Shown here one piece after another: positions 8,057 to 19,320 of a DNA stretch of 39,911 nucleotides (position 1 is its first letter; each line of letters opens with the position of its first letter). The position numbers were made by a program, and so were the translations under genes. The DNA lies in the NCBI RefSeq assembly GCF_030698145.1, contig NZ_JAUYNW010000055.1, positions 1 through 39,911 of the forward strand. The letters are read 5' to 3'. This DNA is from Phenylobacterium sp. GTDB lineage: Bacteria; Pseudomonadota; Alphaproteobacteria; Caulobacterales; Caulobacteraceae. Below the pieces are notes generated by a model that made no database searches, was not told the DNA's origin, and was given only the letters and a program-made list of their open reading frames with translations.

Positions 8057-8475
8057 GGTGATCGTCGAAACCGAGACGCGCCGAACAGCAGGGCGCGGCC
8101 AAGGCGTGGACGAGCGCCGGACGCGCCACAACCTGAGCGACGCGGATCGGCGGGCCGATGATCGCCGAATGGGCAAGACATTCTCCGCCTGCTGAATGCA
8201 TCACCATGGATGGAGCAATATTTGCGCTGGCGAGCCGATAGATTGACGGCGTTCACCTAGATCAGTTGCATGGGATTCAGGCGGACGGATGATCCGTCGA
8301 CGCTCTCATAAGTATTCAATTTGAACATCCGCTCGGATTGACCCGCTTCCGCGGGCGTCGCCGCGCGCGAAATCAGGTGACTCAACACGGCTACTTTTGA
8401 ACTTGCCGTCAAAAAGTTGAGCGCCAAGGAGGAGTCCAGGCCGGGTTCTCGTGGGGATCATAGGGGAAATCGGCA
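8057..8475. other. Non-coding region upstream of the TonB receptor
   Basis: About 420 bases without a convincing gene. A short plus-strand reading from a GTG near 8060 to a TGA near 8194 has no recognisable domain and is probably chance or decayed sequence. The region holds two palindromes (8284-8298 and 8315-8325) and ends with a purine-rich AGGGGAAA about 8 bases before the receptor start. I could not identify a convincing -35/-10 pair. Confidence 0.5.
8284..8298. promoter_or_regulatory. Perfect palindrome upstream of the TonB receptor
   Basis: GACGGAT and ATCCGTC form a perfect 7-bp inverted repeat around one central G. Another small palindrome, TTCAA-T-TTGAA, follows at 8315-8325. Placed 150-190 bases before the receptor gene, they are candidate operator sites, but no regulator gene is adjacent and the regulator is unknown. 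Confidence 0.4.
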
Positions 8476-10914
<2,439 letters not shown>

Positions 10915-10936
10915 GTATGCTCGTGGGGGCAAGCGC

Positions 10937-13900
10937 TTGAAGGATCCGCACAACGGCGGCGTGGACCGTCGCGGGGTGTTGTCGCTGGGCGGGACGGCGT
11001 TCGCCGCCACCGCCCTCCCGGGCATGGCGGCCAGGGCGCAGACGGCGGCGGGATCGGTGACCCTGACCGAGGGCACCAACATCGCCGTCGCCGCCTCGCC
11101 CGACGGCAGGCGCGTGGCTTTCGACCTGTTCGGGGTGATCTGGACGGTCCCGATCGGTGGCGGGTCGGCCACCCGGCTCACCGACGATCTCACCGACGGC
11201 GCCCAGCCCAGCTGGTCGCCGGACGGCAAGCGCCTAGTCTTCCAGTCCTATCGCGACGGCAATTTCCATGTCTGGTCGGTGGGCGACGACGGGACGGACC
11301 TGAAGCAGCACACCTCCGGCCCTTTCGACTCCCGCGAGCCGCGGTTCTCCCCGGACGGCAAGCTGGTGGCCTTTTCGTCAGACCGCACGGGCGTCTGCGC
11401 CATCCACGTCCTGGACTTCGCCACCGGCGAGACGAAGCTCTGGGCCCAGGTGGCGGGCCAGGCCTGCCAGCCGGCCTGGTCACCGGATGGAACCCGGATC
11501 GCCTTCGCGGTCGACCGGTCCCGGGTGATGACCACAGACGCCACGGGCGCTACCACCGTGGCCGCGGCGGTGAAGGCCTCCGTCGACCGGATGAGCCCGA
11601 CTGAGCTGCACAGCCCGGGCTTCGCCCCCGATGGAACGATCATCTACAGCGTCATCGAGGCCGGAACCGTCCAGCTCCGCGCCCCGGGCGGGCCTCTGTT
11701 CACCGGCGAGGACATCTTCCCCTTCCGCCCGACCTGGCTGCCCGGCGGCGACCTGGTCTACGCGGCCAATGGCAAGATCCGCCGGCGCGCGGGCGTCACG
11801 GCCACCGACATCCCATTCTCGGTCACCGTCCCCATCGCCAAGCCGAAATACGCCAAGGCCAGGCGCGACTATGACGGCGCGGGCGCCAAGCCGGTCGTGG
11901 GGATCGGTTCGCCCGCCCTGTCGCCGGATGGCAAGAGCGTGGTGTTCCGGGCGCTGAACGCTCTCTACCTGCTGCCCGTCGGCGGCAAGCCCGCGCCCCT
12001 GGTGAAGGACGGGTTCTGGGCCTGCGACCCGGCCTGGTCGCCGGACGGGGCGACCCTGGCCTATTCCTCCGACCGCGAGGGCAAGCTGGACATCTGGCTG
12101 CGGACCCTGGCCACCGGCGCCGAGCGCCAGCTGACCCGGCACAAGGGCGCGGCGGTATCGGCCGCCTGGTCGCGGGACGGCAAGTCCATCGCCTTCCTGG
12201 ACCAGACCGGCTCCCTGCACACCGTTGCGGTGGAGACCGGCGCCATCCGCCAGGTGTTCGGCGCGATCTGGGAGCCCGGCAAGCCCACCTGGAGCCCGGA
12301 CGGCCAGACCCTGGCGCTCGCCGCCTTCAAGCCCTATTCCGCCCGCTTCCGCGAGGGCTTGAGCGAGATCCTCACTGTCGACGTGGCGACTGGAGCGGCC
12401 AGCTATCAGCCGGTCTTCCCGGACAAGTCGCTGGGCACGCGGGGCGACGACGGCCCGGTCTGGTCTCCGGACGGCAAGAGCCTTGCCTTCGTCTTCGCCA
12501 GCCGCCTCTGGACGGTGCAGGTCGACATCAAGGGCAGGTTCCAGGCCGAGCCCAAGGCGCTGAACAACGAGGTCACCGACGCCCCGACCTGGAGCGGCGA
12601 CTCCCAAAGCCTGCTCTATCTTTGCAACGGCAAGCTCAGGCTGATCGCGGCGACAGGCGGGGCGGCCAGGACCGTTCCGCACAGCCTGACCTGGGCGCTC
12701 GCCAAGCCGCGGGGCAAGGTCGTGGTCCGCGCCGGCAAGCTCTGGCAGGGACTCACCCCCGACCAGCGCCGCGACGTCGACATCGTGATCACGGGCAATC
12801 GCATCGCTGATATCGTCCCGGCCGGCCAGGCCAGCATGGGCGACGCCAAGCTGGTGGAGGGCCCTAGTGTCATCCCCGGGTTGGTGGAGATGCACGCACA
12901 CCGACAAATGCAGGGCTATGGCTACGGCGACCGCGAGGGTCGGCTGTGGCTGTCCCTGGGCATCACTTCGGCCCGTTCGCCGGGTTCGCCCGCCTATCAC
13001 ATGGTCGAGGACCGCGAGGCCATCGACGCGGGCGCGCGGCTCGGCCCGCGCTACTTCTCCACCGGCGAGGCCATCGACGGCTCGCGGATCTTCTACAACT
13101 TCATGCGGCCGGTCACCGAACCCGGCCAGATGCAGCTGGAGCTCGCGCGCGCCAAGGCCCTCTCCTACGACCTGATCAAGGCCTATGTCCGCCTGCCCCT
13201 TCAGGCCCAGCGCGACGTTACCGCCTGGGCCCACGCCAACGGCATGCACGTCACCTCGCACTACCACTATCCGGCCCTGGCCTTCGGGTTGGACGGGATG
13301 GAGCACATGGGAGCCACCAGCCGCTTCGGCTATTCCCGGACGGTCAGCGCGCTGGGCGCCAGTTACCAGGACGTCACAGCCCTCTTCGCCGCCTCCGGGG
13401 CCCGCAGGACCCCGACGCTCTTCCAGTCCTCGGCGCTGTACGGGACCGACCGCTCGCTGGTGGACGATCCCCGGGTCAAGGCGCTCTACCCGCCCTGGGA
13501 ATATGCCCGCCTCACCGAGCGGGCCGCCCAGGCCGCGGCCGCCGGTCCCAAGGTGGCCCTGGCCTCGTTGGAGCGGAACGTGGCCCATCTGAAAGCCATA
13601 CTGGCCGGCGGCGGGCGGGTGGTGACGGGGACCGACTCCCCAATCGATTTCAATGGGATCAGCCTGCACATGAACCTACGGGCCATGGTCAAATATGGCA
13701 TGAGCCCCTACGAGGCCCTGACCACGGCCACCCGCTATTCAGGCGAATATCTGGAACAGCCGCTGGGGGTCATCGCCAAGGGCATGCTAGCCGACCTGGT
13801 GGTCACCGACGGCGATCCCCTGGTGCGCATCGAGGACACCGCGGCGGTCCGCCAGGTGATCAAAAACGGCGAGGTCTACGACATCGCCACCCTCATCGCG

Positions 13901-14062
13901 CCCTTCGCCAACGCGACCCAGGCCGACGCCCGCCCGATCCGCCGCAACGCCGCCAAGCCGGCCTTCTGGTGGCACGAGGCGTCTTATGTGGCCGCCAGCC
14001 GCGCGGCCTGCTGCAGCGACCCGGCCTGCCAGCCTACGGGTTTCTACGCGACGGAGGTCTAG
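10937..14062 (+). CDS. Tat-exported beta-propeller/amidohydrolase fusion
   Basis: A 1041-residue two-domain enzyme. The N-terminus has a twin-arginine signal, DRRGVLSLGG followed by a hydrophobic run and AARAQ, so export of a folded protein is likely. Residues about 40-580 form a TolB/WD40-like propeller with many SPDGK-type repeats. From about 595 an imidazolonepropionase-like amidohydrolase follows: metal ligands H653 and H655 in MHAHRQ, DLIKAY, HVTSHYHY, EHMGAT and TGTDSP. The start is TTG at 10937; an in-frame GTG at 10961 is an alternative that also keeps the Tat motif. Such fusions are seen as putative peptidases or amidases; the substrate is unknown. Confidence 0.88.
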   Translation: MKDPHNGGVDRRGVLSLGGTAFAATALPGMAARAQTAAGSVTLTEGTNIAVAASPDGRRVAFDLFGVIWTVPIGGGSATRLTDDLTDGAQPSWSPDGKRLVFQSYRDGNFHVWSVGDDGTDLKQHTSGPFDSREPRFSPDGKLVAFSSDRTGVCAIHVLDFATGETKLWAQVAGQACQPAWSPDGTRIAFAVDRSRVMTTDATGATTVAAAVKASVDRMSPTELHSPGFAPDGTIIYSVIEAGTVQLRAPGGPLFTGEDIFPFRPTWLPGGDLVYAANGKIRRRAGVTATDIPFSVTVPIAKPKYAKARRDYDGAGAKPVVGIGSPALSPDGKSVVFRALNALYLLPVGGKPAPLVKDGFWACDPAWSPDGATLAYSSDREGKLDIWLRTLATGAERQLTRHKGAAVSAAWSRDGKSIAFLDQTGSLHTVAVETGAIRQVFGAIWEPGKPTWSPDGQTLALAAFKPYSARFREGLSEILTVDVATGAASYQPVFPDKSLGTRGDDGPVWSPDGKSLAFVFASRLWTVQVDIKGRFQAEPKALNNEVTDAPTWSGDSQSLLYLCNGKLRLIAATGGAARTVPHSLTWALAKPRGKVVVRAGKLWQGLTPDQRRDVDIVITGNRIADIVPAGQASMGDAKLVEGPSVIPGLVEMHAHRQMQGYGYGDREGRLWLSLGITSARSPGSPAYHMVEDREAIDAGARLGPRYFSTGEAIDGSRIFYNFMRPVTEPGQMQLELARAKALSYDLIKAYVRLPLQAQRDVTAWAHANGMHVTSHYHYPALAFGLDGMEHMGATSRFGYSRTVSALGASYQDVTALFAASGARRTPTLFQSSALYGTDRSLVDDPRVKALYPPWEYARLTERAAQAAAAGPKVALASLERNVAHLKAILAGGGRVVTGTDSPIDFNGISLHMNLRAMVKYGMSPYEALTTATRYSGEYLEQPLGVIAKGMLADLVVTDGDPLVRIEDTAAVRQVIKNGEVYDIATLIAPFANATQADARPIRRNAAKPAFWWHEASYVAASRAACCSDPACQPTGFYATEV

Positions 14063-14070
14063 GCGGAAAC

Positions 14071-15801
14071 TCACCACGCCCAGCTCCAGTCCTTGGCGGT
14101 GGGGCGGCAGCCGCCGTCGGCCCAGCCCTTCCACGCGCGGCCGCGCACCACCTTGCCGGCCCTGGCGGCCGTGGGTTCGCCGTCGGCAAGCGCCACCGCG
14201 CCGTTGACCACCACGTGGGTGACACCGGTGGCGAACTGCTTGGGCGCCTCATAGGTCCCGTGGTCGCCGACCGTGACCGGATCGAACACCACCACGTCGG
14301 CGAAATAGCCCGCCTTCAGCAGGCCGCGGTCCTTCAGCCCCAGGTTCTTGGCCGGGAGGGACGAAAGCCGGTGGATGGCGCTCTGCAGGCTGGTCGCCTT
14401 CTCGTCGCGTACGTACTTGCCCAGCAGGCGCGCGACATTGCCGTAGGCGCGCGGGTGGGTGCTGGACTTCATGAACACCCCCTCCGGCGCCTGGGCCGCG
14501 GCGTCGGAGCCGAAGCTCATCCATGGCAGGGCGGTCTGGCGCTTCACGTTCGCCTCGGACATCAGGAAATAGACCACCTGGACGCGGCTGCCGTCCTCAA
14601 TGACCAGGTCGATGGCCGCATCCTCCGGCGAGACGCCGCGATCCTTGGCGACCTCAGCCAAGGTCTTGCCGGTCAGGGTCTTCAGCGCGGGGTTCTTGAA
14701 CCCGACCAGCAGCGTCCCCTCGGCGCCGGCATGGCGGTAGAGGTTCTCGAAGCCGGGCTTGTCGTGGCGCATCTCGGCCAGCACCTTGGCGCGGGTCGCC
14801 GGGTCCTTCATGCGGCCGATCCAGGCCTCCACGCCGCCGGCCTGGACCCAGGGGGGCATGGCCGCGTCCAGGCCGGTGGAGCCGGCGGTGTAGTTGTACA
14901 TGTCGGCCGTGATCCGCTGGCCCTTGGCGCGGGCGGTCTCGATATGGGCGATGGCGGCGTCCAGCTTTCCCCAGTTGGCGCGGCCTGCGGCCTTCAGGTG
15001 GTAGATCTCGGCCGGCGCGCCCGACAGCCGCGAGATCTCGATCAGCTCGTCGACAGCCTCCAGCAGCCGGTCGGCTTCGGAGCGCACGTGGCTGATATAG
15101 ATGCCGCCGCAGCGCCCGGCCTCGGTGGCCAGCGCCGTCAGTTCCGGCGTCTCGGCGTAGCTCGCGGGCGCGTAGATCAGGGAAGAGCCGACGCCCATCG
15201 CCCCATCCTCCATGGCCTCGACCACTAGCCTGCGCATGGCCAGGAGCTGTTCGGGGGTCGGATCAACATCGCCCTCGCCGAGCACGTGCTCGCGCGCCGT
15301 TGCCGCGCCGATGAACGAGGCGACGTTGAGCGAGATGCCGCGCCGTTCCAGCGAAGCCAGATACTCGTCCAGGGTCGTCCATTCGATGGGGAACTTGATG
15401 TCGCCCATCCGTTGGATCGCCAGCCGCTTCATCTCCGGCGACAGGGGCCCCATGGAGGTCCCCTCGCCCATCACCTCCAGGGTGACCCCCTGCTTGAGGT
15501 CCGACAGCCCCCGTCCGTCGACGATCAGGCTCTCGGTGGCCCAGGACAGCATGTTGATGAAGCCTGGCGAGACGGCCTTGCCGCCCGCGTCGATCACGGC
15601 CCTGCCCGCGCCGGGCGCCTGGGGCCCGACATAGGCGATCCGGTCGCCGGACACCGCCACCTCGCCCCTGAACGGCGCGCCGCCGGAACCGTCATAGACG
15701 TAGGCGTTGCGGATCAGCAGGTCGTAAACGGGCGCCTTGGACGCACTGACGCAAGACGCGAGCAGAACGACGGCGAGGCTGACGGCGACGATCGACTTCA
15801 T
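14071..15801 (-). CDS. D-aminoacylase-family amidohydrolase lipoprotein
   Basis: A 576-residue protein of the N-acyl-D-amino-acid deacylase family. The N-terminus is a lipoprotein signal with lipobox LLASC (Cys16), so it is probably membrane-anchored in the periplasm. Family features include SPGFINMLSW, MGEGTSMGPL, IYISHVRSE, EIYHLKAAG, the FGSDA aspartate and a C-terminal RGRAWKGWADGG. The usual metal-binding HxH after strand one is absent: the sequence reads NMLSW there. It converges on the propeller-amidohydrolase gene with only 8 bases between stops. It may hydrolyse N-acylated D-amino acids, but activity is inferred from family only. Confidence 0.87.
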   Translation of the reverse strand: MKSIVAVSLAVVLLASCVSASKAPVYDLLIRNAYVYDGSGGAPFRGEVAVSGDRIAYVGPQAPGAGRAVIDAGGKAVSPGFINMLSWATESLIVDGRGLSDLKQGVTLEVMGEGTSMGPLSPEMKRLAIQRMGDIKFPIEWTTLDEYLASLERRGISLNVASFIGAATAREHVLGEGDVDPTPEQLLAMRRLVVEAMEDGAMGVGSSLIYAPASYAETPELTALATEAGRCGGIYISHVRSEADRLLEAVDELIEISRLSGAPAEIYHLKAAGRANWGKLDAAIAHIETARAKGQRITADMYNYTAGSTGLDAAMPPWVQAGGVEAWIGRMKDPATRAKVLAEMRHDKPGFENLYRHAGAEGTLLVGFKNPALKTLTGKTLAEVAKDRGVSPEDAAIDLVIEDGSRVQVVYFLMSEANVKRQTALPWMSFGSDAAAQAPEGVFMKSSTHPRAYGNVARLLGKYVRDEKATSLQSAIHRLSSLPAKNLGLKDRGLLKAGYFADVVVFDPVTVGDHGTYEAPKQFATGVTHVVVNGAVALADGEPTAARAGKVVRGRAWKGWADGGCRPTAKDWSWAW

Positions 15802-15916
15802 CGCATCATCTGGCGCGAGAATCCCTATCCTGTCAGCCACAATCGATCGTACCAGCCGGTTGTGCGCATCGCCGTCGCCAACCTAGAATGGCGAGCCGAC
15901 TTTGGGGGATTCTACA

Positions 15917-16339
15917 ATGCCTATCGCTGTCCTGCTCGCCGCCGCTATCGCCGCGCCGGCTGCCGTCGTCTCGACGGCGTCGAGCCCCGATGCGCCCGTC
16001 GAACTCTTTTTCGGAAAGCTCAAGGCCGGCGATGCGGCCGAAGCCTACCGGGCAATCTGGGCCGGCACCCTGATCGACCGGAAGCCCGGCGCGGTGCAGG
16101 TCATGTCCGACCAGACAGCCATGGTGATCAAATACTTCGGGCCGATCGTGGGCTGGGAACTCTTGCACGAGGGTCCGGCCTCGCCCCATTTTCGGGAGCG
16201 GTGCTACATCCTGCGCACCGAGGGCGGACCGGTTTTCTTCAAGTTCCAGCTCTACGATAACGGCGCGAAGTGGGTGGTGACCAAGCTCACCTTCAACGAC
16301 GACCACGACAAGCTGCAGACCACCCCGCAGGCCCAGTAG
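15917..16339 (+). CDS. Secreted hypothetical protein, NTF2-like size
   Basis: The 140-residue product has a signal peptide (MPIAVLLAAAIAAPAAVVS) and a mature part with APVELFFGKLKAGDAAEAYRAI, then strands ending FKFQLYDNGAKWVVTKLTF. The pattern of a helix followed by a curved sheet resembles small periplasmic NTF2-like proteins, but I do not recognise a named family. ATG at 15917 is preceded by GGGGGA at a good ribosome-binding distance. It is divergent from the lipoprotein amidohydrolase (115 bases apart) and convergent with rsh. Confidence 0.7.
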   Translation: MPIAVLLAAAIAAPAAVVSTASSPDAPVELFFGKLKAGDAAEAYRAIWAGTLIDRKPGAVQVMSDQTAMVIKYFGPIVGWELLHEGPASPHFRERCYILRTEGGPVFFKFQLYDNGAKWVVTKLTFNDDHDKLQTTPQAQ

Positions 16340-16480
16340 CGGACCCCACTTTCGACGCGACTGTTTTTCACGCCTGGTTGGAACCAAGCAGCCGGATCGA
16401 CGGTTTGTACTTCGGTTGAACGCGAAAGCCGACAGCCATGCCCGACCTGGCATCCAATGAAACGGAAACAGATCGGACAA

Positions 16481-16529
16481 GAAGCCCGGAGGATTTCCCC
16501 GATTCACCTCGGAGCGACCCCCGGGCTTC
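16481..16529. repeat. Inverted repeat with 9-bp arms between convergent genes
   Basis: GAAGCCCGG (16481-16489) and CCGGGCTTC (16521-16529) are perfect arms separated by 31 bases, in the 276-bp gap between the secreted protein gene and rsh. The loop is long and no T-run follows on either strand, so it is not a standard terminator. No gene is seen in this gap. Confidence 0.45.
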
Positions 16530-16587
16530 GCTGTATCTGGATCCTGTCCTTCGCTTGCGCTACGGGCGTTCGGCGCAGCGATCGCAT

Positions 16588-16609
16588 CCGGCTCGCCAGC
16601 GCGAGCCGG
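16588..16609 (-). terminator. Hairpin just after the rsh stop
   Basis: CCGGCTCGC (16588-16596) pairs perfectly with GCGAGCCGG (16601-16609) around a CAGC loop. It lies 6 bases beyond the rsh stop codon on the minus strand. There is no T tract, so it may be a 3'-end stabilising hairpin or a Rho-assisted end and not an intrinsic terminator. Confidence 0.45.
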
Positions 16610-16615
16610 CGCTTC

Positions 16616-18877
16616 TCACCCCTTAGCCCTATCCACCGTCTCGATGGACGGGTTGGCGCGTAGCGCCGCGGCGATGTGGGTCAGGTGCTTGGCGTCCTTG
16701 ACCTCGACATCGAAGTCCACGTCGAAGAAGTCCGCCTGGCGACGGTGCATGCGCAGGTTGACGATATTCCCGCCGGCCTCGCCGATCACCGTGCAGGCCT
16801 GGCCCAGCACGCCCGGGGCGTTGTGGATGGTGGCGGTCAGGCGCGAGAGAGTGACCGTGTTGCGCTCGGCCTCGGGCGTCCATTGCAGGTCGCGCCAGAG
16901 TTCCTCTTGGTCCTCGTATTCGGCCAGGGTCGCGCAGTCGATGGTGTGGATGGTCAGGCCCGTGCCGTCCGGCTCCAGGATGCCGACGATGCGGTCGCCG
17001 GGCACCGGAGTGCAGCAAGGGCCGAAATTCAGCGAGACGCCCGGCGTCAGGCCGCCGCCACGCACATAGAGCCGCGCGGCCTTGCCCCCCTCGATCCGGG
17101 TGGTGGCGGTGGCCGCCTCGCGGTCGGAGGCCTTGAGGCCCGGGAAGATCACGTCCAGCACCTGGGTCGGCGAGAGCCGTCCGCGGCCGATGTTCTCGAA
17201 CAGCTCGTCCTCGCCGCCGACGGCGAAGCGCTCCAGAGCCGCGCGCAGGGAGACGTCCTTGCGCGCTTTGCCGGCCCGCTCAAAGGTCTGGTCGACCGTT
17301 GCGCGGCCCAGGCGCGTGAACTCTTCCTTCTCCGTCTGGCGGATGTGGCGACGGATCGCCGAACGGGCCCGGCCGGTGACGGTCAGCGAGCGCCAGTCCT
17401 GCGGCACCACGGGCTTGGGGCCACGCACCACCTCCACCACGTCGCCGTTCTGCAGGATAGTGCGCAGCGGCTTCAGCTCGCCGTTGATCTTCACCCCGAT
17501 ACAGGTATCGCCCACGTCGGTGTGGACGGCGTAGGCGAAGTCCAGGGACATGGCGCCTCGGGGAAGACTGACCAGCTTGCCCTTGGGGGTAAAGACGAAG
17601 GCCTGGTCGAGGTACATCTCGAGCTTGGCGTGCTCGACCAGCTCCTCGACGTCGCCGCCATGCTCCAGCACCTGGACCAGATGGCGTAGGTTGAGCAGCG
17701 GGTCGCGCCCGCCGGCGTCGGCCTGGGCCTCGGCGTCGAAGCCATAGGACTTGTCCTTGTAGCGCCAGTGCGCCGCCACCCCGTCCTCGGCCACCCGGTC
17801 CATGGCCTCGGTGCGGATCTGCATCTCGATGCGCATGCCCTTGGGGCCCACCACCGTGGTGTGGAGCGAGCGGTAGTTGTTGCGCTTGGGCGTGGAGATG
17901 AAGTCCTTGAACCGCTCGGGCACGCTGGGCCAAGCGCGGTGGATGACGCCGAGCGCCGCGTAGCAGTCGCTCTCGGAGTCGACGATCACCCGGAAGGCGT
18001 AGATGTCGGAGAGCTGGGAGAAGCCGATCGACTTGCGCTGTAGCTTTCGCCAGATCGAATAGGGGTTCTTCTCGCGCCCGAAGACCCGGGCCGAGATCCC
18101 GCCCGCCTCGAGCTTGGCGGCGATCTCGCCCGAGACCACGGCCACCGCCCCGCCCTGCTCGACGCGCAGGTTCTCCAGCCGCCGGCCGATGGCGTCGCGG
18201 GCCACCGGGTTCAGGTGCTCGAAGGCCAGCTCTTCCAGCTCCGAACAGATGCGGTGACAGCCGATTGAGCGCGCCAGGGGCGCGTAGATGTCCAGGGTCT
18301 CGCGAGCGATGCGCTCACGCTTGGCCGGGCTGGCGATGTAGTGAAGCGTGCGCATGTTGTGCAGGCGGTCGGCCAGCTTGACCATCAGGACGCGCACGTC
18401 CTTCGAGATGGCCAGGATGAACTTGCGCAGGTTCTCGGCCTGCTTGGTGTGCTCGCTGTTGAGCTCCAGCTTGGTGAGCTTGGTGACGCCCTCGACCAGT
18501 TCGGTGATCTCGGCGCCGAACAGGTTCTTGATGTCGTCCGGCGTGACCGGGGTGTCTTCGATCACATCGTGCAGCAGCGCCGTAACGATGGTCGAAGTGT
18601 CCAACCGATAGTCGGTCAGAATGCCCGCCACCTCGATGGGGTGGGCGAAATAGGGATCGCCGGAGGCGCGCTTCTGCGAGCCGTGCATGCGCATGGCGTA
18701 GACATAGGCGCGGTTGAGGATCGCCTCGTCCGCGGTCGGATCGTACGAGCGGACCTTCTCGATCAGCTCGTACTGACGCAGGAGTTTGGGACGCTTACTG
18801 GACGGCGCGTCCCTTTGGTCGGCGGGCGGTGAGGTCGCCGCCTTCAGGGTGAGGGGTTCTGGGCCTTCGAGGCTCAG
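16616..18877 (-). CDS. rsh: Bifunctional (p)ppGpp synthetase/hydrolase, CTG start
   Basis: This enzyme makes and degrades the alarmone (p)ppGpp. The order is an HD hydrolase domain ([19 protein letters not shown], so hydrolase is probably active), synthetase domain ([41 protein letters not shown]), TGS domain ([15 protein letters not shown]), and C-terminal ACT domain. The conserved N-terminal stretch [11 protein letters not shown] and YVYAMRMHG runs upstream of the first ATG (18694). No ATG, GTG or TTG exists in frame upstream as far as the rpoZ stop. CTG at 18877 overlaps that stop as CTGA and sits 7 bases after AGGAGG, so I take it as start (753 residues). Confidence 0.9.
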   Translation of the reverse strand: MSLEGPEPLTLKAATSPPADQRDAPSSKRPKLLRQYELIEKVRSYDPTADEAILNRAYVYAMRMHGSQKRASGDPYFAHPIEVAGILTDYRLDTSTIVTALLHDVIEDTPVTPDDIKNLFGAEITELVEGVTKLTKLELNSEHTKQAENLRKFILAISKDVRVLMVKLADRLHNMRTLHYIASPAKRERIARETLDIYAPLARSIGCHRICSELEELAFEHLNPVARDAIGRRLENLRVEQGGAVAVVSGEIAAKLEAGGISARVFGREKNPYSIWRKLQRKSIGFSQLSDIYAFRVIVDSESDCYAALGVIHRAWPSVPERFKDFISTPKRNNYRSLHTTVVGPKGMRIEMQIRTEAMDRVAEDGVAAHWRYKDKSYGFDAEAQADAGGRDPLLNLRHLVQVLEHGGDVEELVEHAKLEMYLDQAFVFTPKGKLVSLPRGAMSLDFAYAVHTDVGDTCIGVKINGELKPLRTILQNGDVVEVVRGPKPVVPQDWRSLTVTGRARSAIRRHIRQTEKEEFTRLGRATVDQTFERAGKARKDVSLRAALERFAVGGEDELFENIGRGRLSPTQVLDVIFPGLKASDREAATATTRIEGGKAARLYVRGGGLTPGVSLNFGPCCTPVPGDRIVGILEPDGTGLTIHTIDCATLAEYEDQEELWRDLQWTPEAERNTVTLSRLTATIHNAPGVLGQACTVIGEAGGNIVNLRMHRRQADFFDVDFDVEVKDAKHLTHIAAALRANPSIETVDRAKG

Positions 18878-19233
18878 TACCGCTCCTCCTGGCCGCCGTC
18901 CCGGTCGCTCTGAAGGGCGCGGACCAGTTCCAGCTCGCTCATCTGCATGTGGGTCGGATCGGCCAGCAGGGCGAGGGTTTCAGCCTCTTCCTCGGCTTCC
19001 GAGCGCTCGTCGACCCGCTGCAGGGTGCCGATCAGGTTCTCGCGTAGCTCTTCGGCGTCGACCACGTCGTCGGCGATCTCGCGCAGGGAGACAACCGGGT
19101 TCTTGTCGTTGTCGCGATCGACGAGAAGCTGGGCGCCGGCCGAAATGGCGCGGGCGCGATGGGCCGCCAGCAGCACGAGGCTGAAGCGGTTGGGAACCTT
19201 CTCGACGCAATCTTCGACGGTGACGCGGGCCAT
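18874..19233 (-). CDS. rpoZ: RNA polymerase omega subunit
   Basis: Omega assists RNA polymerase assembly and, in many proteobacteria, forms part of a ppGpp site. The 119-residue protein has the standard opening [27 protein letters not shown], then [27 protein letters not shown]. The tail after residue 80 is acidic and Glu-rich, as in other alphaproteobacteria. The start is ATG at 19233. Its stop overlaps the rsh CTG start, linking the ppGpp enzyme to a polymerase subunit in one transcript, an arrangement common in proteobacteria. Confidence 0.96.
   Translation of the reverse strand: MARVTVEDCVEKVPNRFSLVLLAAHRARAISAGAQLLVDRDNDKNPVVSLREIADDVVDAEELRENLIGTLQRVDERSEAEEEAETLALLADPTHMQMSELELVRALQSDRDGGQEERY
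18875..18890 (-). promoter_or_regulatory. Shine-Dalgarno that sets the rsh CTG start
   Basis: On the minus strand AGGAGG (18890-18885) is followed by a 7-base spacer and CTG (18877-18875). The CTG shares TG with the rpoZ stop TGA (18876-18874). The perfect ribosome site at the ideal distance is the main evidence that rsh begins with CTG by coupled translation after rpoZ. Confidence 0.75.
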
Positions 19234-19320
19234 GGAATCCTCAGAGGAGCAGTAGAACCCTGCAAAATAGAGGTTTTGCGCTCATTGTGCAACGCCGCAT
19301 GACCGCCGCGGCGTCCCGCC

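Noticed and set aside
8060..8194. Short plus-strand reading after the amidohydrolase remnant
   Set aside because: No ribosome site, no domain and charged low-complexity content; probably decayed or chance.
11480..13669. Minus-strand open frame of 729 codons
   Set aside because: It is antisense to the propeller-amidohydrolase gene, has low-complexity Gly/Arg/Asp-rich content and no domain; it is a high-GC shadow frame.
12946..15228. Plus-strand open frame of 760 codons across the two amidohydrolase genes
   Set aside because: It runs out of frame through one gene and antisense to another, with Arg/Gly/Pro-rich composition typical of shadow frames.
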